Below are positions 10,118 to 20,253 of a DNA stretch of 64,000 nt, piece after piece. A program made the translations under genes and the position numbers. This DNA is from Hyphomicrobiales bacterium (GTDB taxonomy: Bacteria > Pseudomonadota > Alphaproteobacteria > Rhizobiales > Xanthobacteraceae): contig PNAI01000058.1 in the NCBI GenBank assembly GCA_003169835.1, positions 1-64,000 on the forward strand. Reading direction: 5' to 3'. The notes under the pieces are model-generated. The model ran no database searches and was not told where the DNA came from. It worked only from the letters and a program-made list of their open reading frames with translations. Each line of letters begins with the position of its first letter. Position 1 is the first letter of the stretch.

Positions 10118-12100
10118 GTGAATGCACCACTCACTCGCGCGCAAATCTACGAAGAATCCGAGAACGTCGGCCGCAACCCATCGGCAAATGCCACGATCGG
10201 CGATGTCATCGCGGCACGTTACGATCGCCGCGATTTTCTCAAAGGCGGACTAGGCGTCGCCGCCATAGCCGCCACCGTCAGCCCCCTGGCAATTCTCGCG
10301 GCCAGTCAGGCGCAAGCGGACATCCCGTCGCGCTTCAAATTCACCGAAATCGAGGCCGGCGTTGACGCCAACCACCACGTCGCCGAAGGCTATGACGCCG
10401 ACGTGCTGATCCGCTGGGGTGATCCGGTATTGCCCGGCGCCCCGCCATTCGATCCGCTCAAGCAGAGTACGGCCGCGCAGAAACGCCAATTCGGCTACAA
10501 CAATGACTACCTCGGTTATATCCCGATGCCCGGCGCGAAAAATCCATCACGGCACGGACTGCTCGTGGTCAATCACGAATACACCAATGAAGAGCTGATG
10601 TTCCCGGGGCTCGGTCGCCAGGACCGCAAGGAAGTTGGCTTTGCGGGCATGACCAAGGAACTCGTCGACATCGAAATGGCTGCGCACGGCGGTTCCGTGC
10701 TCGAGATCGTGCGCGAGCGCGCCCAGTGGCGCGTCATGAGCGGGTCGAAATTTGCCCGCCGCATCCATGCCGATACACCGATGGAGATTTCAGGCCCTGC
10801 CGCCGGCCATCCGCGCCTGCAAACGACAGCTGATCCAACCGGCCACAAAGTCTTCGGCATGGTCAACAATTGCGCCGGCGGGGTTACGCCTTGGGGCACA
10901 TGGCTCACCTGCGAGGAAAATTTCCACGGTTATTTTTCCGGCAAGCTCCCCGACGCTCATCCCGAGGCGCGCAACTACAAGCGTTACGGCGTCCCTGGAA
11001 ACGCGTTCGCTTGGGGCAAATGGCACGAGCGCTTCGACGTTTCCAAGGAACCGCACGAGGCAAATCGCTTTGGCTGGGTGGTGGAGATCGACCCGTTTGA
11101 TTCCGCTCCAATGCCGATCAAGCGCACAGCGCTGGGCCGCAACAAGCACGAAGGCGCCGCCGGCCTCATCAACAAGGATGGCCGGTACGTGATCTACATG
11201 GGCGACGACGAGCGCTTCGATTACGTCTACCGTTTCGTTTCGCGCGACAAAGTCAATCGCACGAACCGGCGCGCCAATCGCGACCTGCTCGATCACGGTA
11301 CACTTTCTGTCGCCCGTTACGATGCCGATGGCAGCGTCGATTGGCTCCCTCTGATATGCGGCGAAGGTCCGCTCACCGCGGCCAAAGGCTTCAACGAGCA
11401 GGCCGACGTCCTCATCGAAACCCGCCGCGCCGCCGATCTGCTCGGTGCAACCAAGATGGATCGTCCGGAGGACGTCGAAGCAAATCCGAAGACCAACAAC
11501 GTCTACGTGATCCTGACCTTCAACGATCGCCGCAAGCCCGAGCAGGTGGACGCGGCGAACCCGCGCGCTAACAGCCGGTTCGGCCATATCATCGAAATGA
11601 CTCCGCCCGACGGCGACCATGCCGCCATACGCTTTACATGGAACATCCTACTAAAGTGCGGCGACCCTTCAATCGCGGCCGTCGGCGCGAAGTTTTCTCC
11701 CGATACCACCCGCAACGGCTGGTTCGGCATGCCGGATAATCTCGCGGTCGATAACGAAGGGCGATTGTGGATCGCAACCGACGGCAACTCGGCTTCAAAA
11801 ACCGGACGCGCCGATGGCATTTGGGGCGTCGAAACGGAAGGACCGCTGCGTGGCACATCCAAGCATTTCTTTCGCGTTCCGGTCGGCGCGGAAATGTGCG
11901 GACCTTATTTCACGCCCGACGATGAGACGCTGTTCGTCGCGGTCCAGCATCCCGGCGAAGCCGACGAGGACGATCCCAAAGCCGAGCCGGCAACCTTCGA
12001 GAAGCCTGCGACGCGCTGGCCCGATTTCAAACCGAATATGCCGCCGCGGCCATCAATCATTGCGATCACGCGCAAGGGCGGCGGCAAGATCGCTTCGTGA
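10118..12100 (+). CDS. PhoX family (DUF839) phosphatase-like protein, Tat-exported
   Basis: Twin-arginine signal RRDFLKGGLGVAAIAATVSPLAILAASQAQA; GLLVVNHEYTNEELMFPG; WGTWLTCEENFHGYF. Confidence 0.85.
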   Translation: MNAPLTRAQIYEESENVGRNPSANATIGDVIAARYDRRDFLKGGLGVAAIAATVSPLAILAASQAQADIPSRFKFTEIEAGVDANHHVAEGYDADVLIRWGDPVLPGAPPFDPLKQSTAAQKRQFGYNNDYLGYIPMPGAKNPSRHGLLVVNHEYTNEELMFPGLGRQDRKEVGFAGMTKELVDIEMAAHGGSVLEIVRERAQWRVMSGSKFARRIHADTPMEISGPAAGHPRLQTTADPTGHKVFGMVNNCAGGVTPWGTWLTCEENFHGYFSGKLPDAHPEARNYKRYGVPGNAFAWGKWHERFDVSKEPHEANRFGWVVEIDPFDSAPMPIKRTALGRNKHEGAAGLINKDGRYVIYMGDDERFDYVYRFVSRDKVNRTNRRANRDLLDHGTLSVARYDADGSVDWLPLICGEGPLTAAKGFNEQADVLIETRRAADLLGATKMDRPEDVEANPKTNNVYVILTFNDRRKPEQVDAANPRANSRFGHIIEMTPPDGDHAAIRFTWNILLKCGDPSIAAVGAKFSPDTTRNGWFGMPDNLAVDNEGRLWIATDGNSASKTGRADGIWGVETEGPLRGTSKHFFRVPVGAEMCGPYFTPDDETLFVAVQHPGEADEDDPKAEPATFEKPATRWPDFKPNMPPRPSIIAITRKGGGKIAS

Positions 12101-12125
12101 ACCGTGAGAAATTTGCCAGCCTGAC

Positions 12126-13298
12126 TCAGGCCGCGGCCTCGGCCTTTGCGGGAGCTTCCGCCGCAACCGAAGGATCATCCATGGTGACGCGATTGCGGCC
12201 GCCGTGCTTGGCGCGATAGAGCGCCGCGTCCGCACGACCGATCAGTTCGCCGAATTCCGCAAGCGGCGGCCCGGCCTCCGCCACCCCGATGCTCACCGTA
12301 GCGCCGATGCGATGGCCAGAAATCTCGAGTCCCGCCTTCTCGAACGCCGCGCGCACGCGCTCGCCAACCATCGCCGCATCGGTAATGTTGCCCGGCAGGA
12401 TCGCCACAAACTCTTCTCCGCCCAGCCGCCCGATGACGTCAGTCGCGCGCATGTTTTCACTCGCTGTCTGGGCGAACAGCCGCAATGTATCGTCGCCGAC
12501 GCCATGGCCAAAGCGGTCATTGACGGACTTGAAGTGATCGAGATCGAAGGCCAGCACGCTCACAGGCTTCTTCTTGCGCATCTGTTGCGAGATCATTCCG
12601 GTGGCAGCGGCAAAGAATGCGCGGCGATTGAACAATCCGGTCAGCGGATCGGTCATGGCCGCGGTCTTGTATTGAGCCGTCGTGCGCTCGTTGGCCATCA
12701 CCACGACCACGAAGGCCGTACCAACTACGTAGAGCAGCGTCTGCAGCGCAAACACGGCGAACCACCCATCGGCGGTCGCTTCTCCCGGCCAAAGTAAAGT
12801 GAGCGCGATCGGAGAGAGAAATACCATACCATGCAGAACCGGCGCGCCGACCGCAATCCATTGCAGCGATTTGCGGCGCTCGCGCCGCAGCTCCATGGAG
12901 GCAAGGAAGGTATAGGTCGCAATGATCAGCGAGGACAGGATGATCCGCCCGTTCGCCCATTGCGCGAAAGCTTCAATCTGGCAGACGGTGAACCAGACCC
13001 ACGCGCCTGCCAGCAACGCACTCGGCAATACGCGCCGGCCATGAAACAGCCGCGCACCGTTCCAGATCATTGCGCAAGCGACAAACAGAAGCGCGTTCGG
13101 TATTTCCATAAGGTAGGGCGTGGGTGCGCTGTGCATTCCCCACATCGCCACTGCAGCTGCGCCGATCAAATACGCGCAGCCCCACCACGCCATGGCGCGC
13201 ACGCTGCGCTCCTGCAGCCATACGACCAGCAGGAATATGCCAAGCAACCCCGTAATGCAGGTCGCGGCAGCTACCAGCGTTGAAGTGTCAAGAAGCAT
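12126..13298 (-). CDS. Membrane diguanylate cyclase (GGDEF domain)
   Basis: Several N-terminal TM segments; GLFNRRAFF, LDHFKSVNDRFGHGVGD, RATDVIGRLGGEEFVA (GGEEF active site and RxxD I-site). ORF extends to 13478; likely start MLLDTSTLVAAA. Confidence 0.9.
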   Translation of the reverse strand: MLLDTSTLVAAATCITGLLGIFLLVVWLQERSVRAMAWWGCAYLIGAAAVAMWGMHSAPTPYLMEIPNALLFVACAMIWNGARLFHGRRVLPSALLAGAWVWFTVCQIEAFAQWANGRIILSSLIIATYTFLASMELRRERRKSLQWIAVGAPVLHGMVFLSPIALTLLWPGEATADGWFAVFALQTLLYVVGTAFVVVVMANERTTAQYKTAAMTDPLTGLFNRRAFFAAATGMISQQMRKKKPVSVLAFDLDHFKSVNDRFGHGVGDDTLRLFAQTASENMRATDVIGRLGGEEFVAILPGNITDAAMVGERVRAAFEKAGLEISGHRIGATVSIGVAEAGPPLAEFGELIGRADAALYRAKHGGRNRVTMDDPSVAAEAPAKAEAAA

Positions 13299-13479
13299 CA
13301 ATCCGGACCTGAACTGCGAATTCCAGCCCTTCGCACGTTTGCCGGTCGGGTGGTGATTCCAGGCCGCCAGCCTGCCTATGTAGTCATACATATTTTTACG
13401 AACGGTTATGCATCTCCCGCCACTTTTCAGGGAAACAACAGCGAAAATGAAGGGGAGAAAAAAATATTGCGGTAACAAA

Positions 13480-13505
13480 TAGGGCGGCCCGAAGGCCGCC
13501 CCATC
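13480..13505 (-). terminator. Putative terminator of rplM-rpsI
   Basis: GGGCGGCC-CGAA-GGCCGCCC hairpin just downstream of the rpsI stop; minus strand continues TATTTGTT. Confidence 0.65.
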
Positions 13506-13538
13506 CGAAATCGAAAATTCTGGAGTCGCGTCCGGCGC

Positions 13539-14015
13539 TTAGCGCTTGGAGAACTGGAACGAGCGACGAGCCTTGGCACGGCCGTATTTCTTACGCTCGA
13601 CCACACGCGGATCGCGGGTCAGGAACCCGCCGCGCTTAAGCACGGTGCGCAGGTCGGGCTCGAAATAAGTGAGTGCCTTGGAAAGGCCGTGACGCACCGC
13701 ACCGGCCTGGCCGGAAAGTCCGCCGCCGGAAACCGAGCACACCACGTCGAATTGGCCGTTTCGGTTGGTCGCTACAAGCGGCTGCTGGATCAGCATGCGT
13801 AACACCGGACGGGCAAAAAACACTTCGACCGGCCGGGTGTTGACCGTGATTTTGCCTGCGCCCGGCTTGATCCAGACCCGCGCGACGGCGTTCTTGCGCT
13901 TGCCGGTGGCATAGGCCCGACCCTTGGCGTCGAGCTTCTGCACATATTTTGGTGCTTCCGGGGTGGCAGGTTTGAGCGCCCCGAGCGCTTCAAGCGTTTG
14001 CGCTGTTTCGGCCAT
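13539..14015 (-). CDS. rpsI: 30S ribosomal protein S9
   Basis: C-terminus [43 protein letters not shown]. Confidence 0.98.
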   Translation of the reverse strand: MAETAQTLEALGALKPATPEAPKYVQKLDAKGRAYATGKRKNAVARVWIKPGAGKITVNTRPVEVFFARPVLRMLIQQPLVATNRNGQFDVVCSVSGGGLSGQAGAVRHGLSKALTYFEPDLRTVLKRGGFLTRDPRVVERKKYGRAKARRSFQFSKR

Positions 14016-14479
14016 CAGTCGCTCCTGACATTCTTGCGATTCAATATCGCGATATCGATCATCTCAGGCTGCTGCGCCGCGTGCGGATGCTCCGGGCCGG
14101 GATAGACCCGCAAATTGCCGAACTGGCGCCTACCCAACGGCCCGTGCGGCAGCATGCGCTCGACGGCCTTCTCGACCACCCGCTCGGGAAATTTCCCTTC
14201 CAGGATCCAGCGCGCCGTGCGCTCCTTGATTCCGCCAATATGGCCGGTGTGATGCCGATAGATCTTCTTCTCGCGCTTGCGGCCGGTAAACGCGACCTTG
14301 GCCGCGTTGACCACAATGACGTTGTCGCCACAGTCCACGTGCGGGGTAAAAATGGGCAGATGCTTGCCGCGAAGATGCTTGGCAACGATCGTGGCAAGCC
14401 GGCCCACAATCAAGCCGGTGGCGTCGATCATCACCCATTTCTTCTCGATTTCCGCGGGCTTAGCCGAAAAAGTTGTCAT
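14015..14479 (-). CDS. rplM: 50S ribosomal protein L13
   Basis: [40 protein letters not shown]...; [17 protein letters not shown]; overlaps rpsI. Confidence 0.98.
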   Translation of the reverse strand: MTTFSAKPAEIEKKWVMIDATGLIVGRLATIVAKHLRGKHLPIFTPHVDCGDNVIVVNAAKVAFTGRKREKKIYRHHTGHIGGIKERTARWILEGKFPERVVEKAVERMLPHGPLGRRQFGNLRVYPGPEHPHAAQQPEMIDIAILNRKNVRSD

Positions 14480-14570
14480 GGCACTCGATGTCCGTGAAAT
14501 GCGTCGTTGGCTGCGTGGCTTCTATACGACGGCCAAACGCCGGTCAACGCATTCCTGCGGCATTTTACCT

Positions 14571-14590
14571 CGTAAAATCAGTATTTTACG
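14571..14590. promoter_or_regulatory. Inverted repeat CGTAAAAT-CAGT-ATTTTACG in the rplM leader/promoter region
   Basis: Perfect 8-bp arms, 4-nt spacer, 92 nt upstream of the rplM start; a promoter-like TTGTCA...TATTAT lies further upstream on the minus strand. Confidence 0.5.
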
Positions 14591-14620
14591 AAAATGGCAA
14601 TATAATACCATTTGACAACC

Positions 14621-15052
14621 TCAGTCTTTCCGCGGGATTGAATAGGTCGCCGTCGCATGCGCAACCAGCTCTTCCTCCCCGTCCGACGTGATACTGATGT
14701 CACCAACGGCCAGCCGTTTCCCGAGCTTGAGCAGACGCACGTCTGCCAGCAGGTCGCCCTGCGCCGGCTTGCGCAGGAAATTGATGTTGAGATTGGTAGT
14801 CACCGCCAGCGGCACCCAGCCGATCGAGGCCAGCAGCGCGACATACATGCCAACGTCCGCAAGCTCCATCATGGTGGCGCCCGAAAGCGTGCCGCCGGGC
14901 CGCAATGAAGAAACCTCATAGTCCCTCCGCACCCGACAGCCGCCATACCGGACCGCCTCGATCCGGTAGCGGCCATCGCGTTTGAACAGTTGCGGGAATT
15001 CCGCGCTCAGCGCCTGCGTAAGCTGTTCGATTGTCATCGTCGCTGGCCGCAT
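14621..15052 (-). CDS. PaaI-family hotdog-fold thioesterase
   Basis: GGTLSGATMMELADVGMYVALLASIG...AVTTNLNINFLRKPAQGDLLADVRLLKLGKRLAVGDISI. Confidence 0.85.
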   Translation of the reverse strand: MRPATMTIEQLTQALSAEFPQLFKRDGRYRIEAVRYGGCRVRRDYEVSSLRPGGTLSGATMMELADVGMYVALLASIGWVPLAVTTNLNINFLRKPAQGDLLADVRLLKLGKRLAVGDISITSDGEEELVAHATATYSIPRKD

Positions 15053-15135
15053 ACTTCCCCCTTTATCGCGCTCGCCTGCGCGCCCAGATCGGATACAATG
15101 ATTAGCACCGTTGGCAAAGATTCTGGACCTCGTCG

Positions 15136-15963
15136 ATGAACGTGCAATCGTCCGCCGCCCGCACTGTCGCCAGCGATTCGGTGCTGCTGCGGGAAACCAA
15201 TGGCCCCATCGCGGTACTCACGCTCAACCGCGCGGGGGCACGCAACAGCCTTTCCGAAGCTTTGATCGGCGCGCTGAGCGAGGCTTTCACCACAATCACC
15301 GCCGACAAGGCAGTGCGCGCGGTGGTGCTCACGGCCAATGGCTCGGTATTCTGCGCCGGCCACGACCTCAAGGAACTATCTGGACGGCGTAGCGACGCGG
15401 ATGGCGGCCGCGCCTATTTCGCCCACATCATGGCATCCTGCAGCGACATGATGCAGCAGATCGTGCGGCTGCCGCAGCCGGTGATCGCCGCCGTGCAGGG
15501 CGTGGCGACTGCCGCCGGCTGCCAACTGGTCGCAAGCTGCGACCTTGCCGTCGCCTCAAGCGCTGCGAAGTTCGCCACCCCGGGCGTCGACATCGGCCTA
15601 TTCTGTTCCACCCCGATGGTCGCACTCACGCGCAATGTCCCGCGCAAATCTGCCATGCACATGCTTCTCACAGGCGAAATGGTCGCGGCGGAAGAGGCCG
15701 CCCGCATTGGACTCATCAACCGCGTGGTGGCGCCCGGCGCCGAACGCGAGGAAGCCATCAAACTCGCGCGCAAGATCGCATCCAAATCGCAGCATGTGCT
15801 CAAGATCGGCAAGGAAGCATTTTACCGCCAGCTCGAATTGTCGCTCGCCGATGCCTACCGCTACGCGAGCCAGGTCATGACCGAGAACATGATGGCACGT
15901 GACGCCGAGGAAGGCCTTTGTGCCTTCATCGAAAAGCGCCCGCCAAAATGGGAGGACCGCTGA
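15136..15963 (+). CDS. Enoyl-CoA hydratase/isomerase family protein
   Basis: Crotonase fold: PIAVLTLNRAGARNSLSEALIGAL...FCAGHDLKE...GVATAAGCQLVASCDLAVAS. Confidence 0.9.
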   Translation: MNVQSSAARTVASDSVLLRETNGPIAVLTLNRAGARNSLSEALIGALSEAFTTITADKAVRAVVLTANGSVFCAGHDLKELSGRRSDADGGRAYFAHIMASCSDMMQQIVRLPQPVIAAVQGVATAAGCQLVASCDLAVASSAAKFATPGVDIGLFCSTPMVALTRNVPRKSAMHMLLTGEMVAAEEAARIGLINRVVAPGAEREEAIKLARKIASKSQHVLKIGKEAFYRQLELSLADAYRYASQVMTENMMARDAEEGLCAFIEKRPPKWEDR

Positions 15964-16202
15964 TGATCGCGACTGCGCTCAACAAATTCGAATGGCAAAA
16001 GCTGCCGCTGACGAAACGCGAAGCATTGCGGATGCTGATCGCCGGCACCGCATGGGGTATAGCCATGTCAGCTGGCCTCGCCGGCATAACATTTTGGAAC
16101 TGCGGCATGATTTGCCAGCACGATCTCGTGGTGACGACTACGCTCTCGGTAGCAGCCGGCATTCTCGCGATTGGGCCGCTCGCCGCCTACGGCCGGCGGT
16201 AA
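15963..16202 (+). CDS. Small hypothetical membrane protein
   Basis: MIATALNKFEWQKLPLTKREALRMLIAGTAWGIAMSAGLAGITFWNC...; start overlaps the preceding stop (ATGA-type); two TM-like stretches. Confidence 0.55.
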   Translation: MIATALNKFEWQKLPLTKREALRMLIAGTAWGIAMSAGLAGITFWNCGMICQHDLVVTTTLSVAAGILAIGPLAAYGRR

Positions 16203-16243
16203 CCCTTCGCCCCTTTCCCGCGCACCGGCGCGCGCTTATATCC

Positions 16244-16864
16244 ATGCTGCCAATCTGGAACGCGCCGCCGCCGATGAACCACGACGAATATTCCGACACC
16301 TATATCCGCGGCATCCTCAACACCGTGAAGACGATTGCCATGGTCGGCATCTCGCCCAAGGACAATCGCCCGAGCTATTTCGCATTCAAATACTTACAAG
16401 AGCGCGGCTACCGCATGATCCCGGTCAATCCCGGACAAGCCGGCAAGGAAATTCTTGGGCAAAAAGTCTACGCCAAGCTCGCCGACATCCCCGAGCCGAT
16501 CGACATGGTCGACATCTTCCGCGCCTCGCAATTCGCGCCCGCCGTGGTCGATGAGGCACTTGCGCTCAAACCGCGGCCGAGCGTGATCTGGATGCAGCTT
16601 GGCGTGCGCAGCAACGCCGCAGCAGAACTCGCCGAAGCCGCTGGGATAAAAGTGGTCATGAACCGCTGCCCCAAGATCGAGTATGGACGGCTTTCCTCGG
16701 AAATCGGCTGGATCGGCGTCAACTCGCGCACATTAAGCTCGAAGAGGGCCCCGCTGCTGGGCAAGGGCGTGCAACGCATGTCGCTGAACCGCACCACCAT
16801 GAGCGGCGGCGCGACCGACGCCGCAACCCGCGCCCAGCAGAAAGACCAGGACTCCGACCGCTGA
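16244..16864 (+). CDS. CoA-binding protein (YccU-like)
   Basis: IRGILNTVKTIAMVGISPKDNRPSYFAFKYLQERGYRMIPVNPGQAGKEILGQKVYAKLADIPEPIDMVDIFR. Confidence 0.88.
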   Translation: MLPIWNAPPPMNHDEYSDTYIRGILNTVKTIAMVGISPKDNRPSYFAFKYLQERGYRMIPVNPGQAGKEILGQKVYAKLADIPEPIDMVDIFRASQFAPAVVDEALALKPRPSVIWMQLGVRSNAAAELAEAAGIKVVMNRCPKIEYGRLSSEIGWIGVNSRTLSSKRAPLLGKGVQRMSLNRTTMSGGATDAATRAQQKDQDSDR

Positions 16865-17054
16865 CATTTCAGGCGGAGAATGGCGTTCTCGCGGCGCGCT
16901 TTTTCTTGGAATTGTAGATGTAATCTTTCCGGCACTCCGAGCGAAATACAACCAACGACGCAATTCGCGCCTTGACGCACTACGAAGGTTCGATACACCA
17001 CCATTTGCCGCGTGTTGCTCGACAAGCGCGGCTACGACATTGGGGATCGCCGCC

Positions 17055-18338
17055 ATGACCGAACGTAAACCCGGATTTTCCACCCTCGCGATTCACGCCG
17101 GCGCACAGCCCGACCCGACCACCGGCGCGCGCGCGACCCCGATCTATCAGACCACCGCCTTCGTGTTCGACGACGTCGATCACGCCGCCTCCCTGTTCGG
17201 TCTGCAGACTTTCGGCAACATCTACACCCGCATCGGCAATCCGACCAACGCCGTGCTTGAAGAGCGCGTCGCCGCACTCGAAGGCGGCACCGCGGGGCTG
17301 GCGGTGGCCTCCGGCCATGCCGCGCAGGTTCTGGTGTTCCATTGCCTGATGAAACCGGGCGACGAGTTCGTGGCATCGAAGAAGCTCTATGGCGGCTCGA
17401 TCAATCAGTTCAATCACTCATTCAAAAACTTCGGCTGGAACGTGGTGTGGGCCGACCCCGACGATATCGGCACCTTCGAACGCGCGGTCTCGCCGAAGAC
17501 CAAGGCGATCTTCATCGAGTCGATTGCCAACCCCGGCGGCGCCATTACGGACATAGCGGCGGTCGCCAATATCGCCAAACGTGCGGGCGTGCCGCTGATC
17601 GTCGATAACACGCTGGCCACGCCCTACCTGTGCCGGCCGTTCGAGCACGGTGCCGACATCGTGGTGCATTCGCTCACAAAATTTCTTGGCGGCCATGGCA
17701 ACTCGATCGGCGGAATGATCGTAGACGGTGGCACTTTCAATTGGTCGCGCGAAGGCCGCTACCCCATGCTGTCCGAGCCGCGCCCCGAATATAACGGCAT
17801 CGTGCTGCACGAGACTTTCGGAAATTTCGCTTTCGCCATCGCTTGCCGGGTCTTGAGCCTGCGCGACATGGGGCCGGCTTTGTCGCCGTTCAACGCCTTC
17901 CTGTTCATCACTGGCATCGAGACCCTGCCGCTGCGGATGCAGCGCCACTGCGACAATGCCTTGGCGGTGGCCGAATGGCTCGCCAAGCATCCCAAGATCG
18001 CTTGGGTGAGTTATTCTGGCCTCGCTGGCGATCGCTACCACTCCCTTGCCAAGAAATACATGCCCAAGGGCGCGGGCGCCGTCTTCACGTTCGGGCTCAA
18101 GGGAGGTTATGACTCCGGCGTCAAACTTGTCTCGAACGTCAAATTGTTTTCGCACCTCGCCAACATTGGCGACACGCGCTCATTGATCATTCACCCCGCC
18201 TCGACGACCCACCGCCAACTTTCTGACACACAGAAAGTGCAAGCGGGAGCCGGACCCGACGTGGTGCGTCTTTCGATCGGACTCGAAGACAAGGAAGACA
18301 TCATCGCCGATCTCGCACAGGGACTGGATGCGACTTAA
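17055..18338 (+). CDS. metY: O-acetylhomoserine aminocarboxypropyltransferase (PLP-dependent Cys/Met metabolism enzyme)
   Basis: [40 protein letters not shown]...[16 protein letters not shown] (PLP lysine). Confidence 0.9.
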   Translation: MTERKPGFSTLAIHAGAQPDPTTGARATPIYQTTAFVFDDVDHAASLFGLQTFGNIYTRIGNPTNAVLEERVAALEGGTAGLAVASGHAAQVLVFHCLMKPGDEFVASKKLYGGSINQFNHSFKNFGWNVVWADPDDIGTFERAVSPKTKAIFIESIANPGGAITDIAAVANIAKRAGVPLIVDNTLATPYLCRPFEHGADIVVHSLTKFLGGHGNSIGGMIVDGGTFNWSREGRYPMLSEPRPEYNGIVLHETFGNFAFAIACRVLSLRDMGPALSPFNAFLFITGIETLPLRMQRHCDNALAVAEWLAKHPKIAWVSYSGLAGDRYHSLAKKYMPKGAGAVFTFGLKGGYDSGVKLVSNVKLFSHLANIGDTRSLIIHPASTTHRQLSDTQKVQAGAGPDVVRLSIGLEDKEDIIADLAQGLDAT

Positions 18339-18388
18339 GCTTTCCCTGCTCGACCCCGCCTGATTTTTGTTCGCTACCTACGCACGGC

Positions 18389-19459
18389 TTGCAAATCGTT
18401 CGGAGGGCACCGATGACGATAGTGGTTCGACTTGTGGCGTTGGCTTTGCTCATGCTCCCGCTGGCGTATGTGCCCGCACTCACGGCCACCAAGCAGAGAA
18501 CGCCGCCAGCGCAACAGCCCAAACCCGAATCGAAGCCTGAATCTAAACCCGCCCCTACTGCGCAGAAGCTTGGTTCCATGCAGAAAACGACGATCATTCT
18601 CGGCACCGCCACACCCGGCGGCGGATTCCCGCTTTTCGGCGACGCGCTTGCCGCAGCCGTCAACGAGACCGATCCCACGTTCCAGATCGAGACGCGCAAC
18701 ACCAAGGGTAGCGCGGAAAACATCCCGCTCCTCGAAGACAACAAACTCGACATCGCGCTGGTCGCGGGCGAACCGGCCTATGAAGCCTTTGCCGGCATCG
18801 GGCGGCCGATCACAAACCTAAAAATCATCACCGCGATCTATTCCAATCCCGGCATGTTCGCCGTCAAGGGCGACAGTACCTATCGAACGGTGCAATCCTT
18901 GGCAGGCCAGCAGGTCGCCTGGGGCACGCGCGACTCTGGGCTCACCTTGCTTGCGCGCTACGTCATGGATGGCCTCGGGCTTGATCGCGAGAAGGATTTC
19001 CAGGCAGTCTATCTGGATAAAGCCGGCGATGGCCCGGCGATGGTGCTCGATGGCCGGGTCGCAGCACTTTGGGGCGGCGGCATCGGTTGGCCGGGCTTCA
19101 CCGCAGTGACGCAAGCCGGCGGCCGCCTCATTGGTTTAAGCCCCGAGGACACGGCACGCATCCGCAAAAAACATAATTTCCTCAAGCCACTGACGGTGCC
19201 GGCGGGAACCTACCCGAACCAGACCGAACTCGTGACCTCCGTCGGCTCCTGGAGTTTTGTGCTCGCGCGCCAGAGCCTGGACGACGAGCTTGCCTACCGG
19301 CTCGCGAAATCGATCCATCGCGGCTACAACAATCTGGTCAAGCGTGTCGCACAGGGACACGAGACCACGCCGCAGAACACGGTGGCCGCGGCACCGCGCA
19401 CCGCTAATATCCATCCGGGCGTGCAGAAATATTTTCGCGAGATCGGGATTATTAGATAA
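18389..19459 (+). CDS. TAXI family TRAP transporter solute-binding protein
   Basis: Signal peptide, Pro/Lys/Ser/Glu-rich linker, then TTIILGTATPGGGFPLFGDALAAAVNE...NTKGSAENIPLLEDNKLDIALVAGEPAYEA. Confidence 0.85.
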   Translation: MQIVRRAPMTIVVRLVALALLMLPLAYVPALTATKQRTPPAQQPKPESKPESKPAPTAQKLGSMQKTTIILGTATPGGGFPLFGDALAAAVNETDPTFQIETRNTKGSAENIPLLEDNKLDIALVAGEPAYEAFAGIGRPITNLKIITAIYSNPGMFAVKGDSTYRTVQSLAGQQVAWGTRDSGLTLLARYVMDGLGLDREKDFQAVYLDKAGDGPAMVLDGRVAALWGGGIGWPGFTAVTQAGGRLIGLSPEDTARIRKKHNFLKPLTVPAGTYPNQTELVTSVGSWSFVLARQSLDDELAYRLAKSIHRGYNNLVKRVAQGHETTPQNTVAAAPRTANIHPGVQKYFREIGIIR

Positions 19460-19466
19460 AGCGCCT

Positions 19467-20222
19467 TCAGCGCTTCTTCAATGTGCGCTCAACATAATCC
19501 TGAATACGTGCGGTGGCCTCCGGTGCGGCCCAGATCTCAATCGCAGCGGCGTCGATCTTATCGCCCTCGCGCTGCATCCGCTCGATCACCGGCAAATGCA
19601 TCTGGCGCTTGGTCATGGCAAACGTCGTCGCCGGCAGTGCGGTGAGATTCTGCGCCACGCCAATCGCGCGGTCCAGCAAGTCTGCGGCCGAAATAACCTC
19701 GTCGATCCACCCGCGTTCCGCTCCACCATCGGGCAAATACGTCTCGCCCGCATAGATCGCCTGCGAAAAATAGCGCGACAGCGTAACCGAACGCATGACC
19801 TCAAAGGCCAGCGCGGGAAACGGCAAGCCAACCAGCAATTCCGTCACGCCGATACGGCCATTGCCCTGCGCCATCAAGCGCCGGTCGGCGCAGCACGCCA
19901 GCACACAACCGCCTGCAATGGCATGCCCGTTGAGCGCCGCCACCACCGGTTTCGGGAAATGGAACACCGCGTCGAACATGGTATTGAGCGCGGGTAGAAA
20001 CTTACGGACATAGCCCGGCCCGCCGTCGCTGGTGCGCACGAGCTCAACGCCCGCAGAGAAGATACTGCCCTGCCCTGTCAGCACCACAGCCTTTGCCGTC
20101 GATGACCGCAGCACCGTGAATTCATCTATCATAGCCTGGCAGAATTCGAGATCCATCGTATTGGCCTTGCCGTAGGCCAATTTCAAAACAACGATGCCAC
20201 CTTTTTCGCTTTTCTCGATCAC
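19467..20222 (-). CDS. Enoyl-CoA hydratase/isomerase family protein
   Basis: VIEKSEKGGIVVLKLAYGKANTMDLEFCQAM...FSAGVELVR...NGHAIAGGCVLACCADRRLM; probable GTG start at 20222 (ORF track extends to 20396). Confidence 0.85.
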   Translation of the reverse strand: MIEKSEKGGIVVLKLAYGKANTMDLEFCQAMIDEFTVLRSSTAKAVVLTGQGSIFSAGVELVRTSDGGPGYVRKFLPALNTMFDAVFHFPKPVVAALNGHAIAGGCVLACCADRRLMAQGNGRIGVTELLVGLPFPALAFEVMRSVTLSRYFSQAIYAGETYLPDGGAERGWIDEVISAADLLDRAIGVAQNLTALPATTFAMTKRQMHLPVIERMQREGDKIDAAAIEIWAAPEATARIQDYVERTLKKR

Positions 20223-20253
20223 GTGAATATCCCCCGTTGCGCCGCGCAACCTC

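Noticed and set aside
16865-17054. Possible SAM-II/SAM-V riboswitch upstream of the metY-like gene
   Set aside because: A CCGCG...CGCGG stem is present, but I could not match the conserved loop and pseudoknot nucleotides of SAM-II; too weak to call. A cmscan would settle it.
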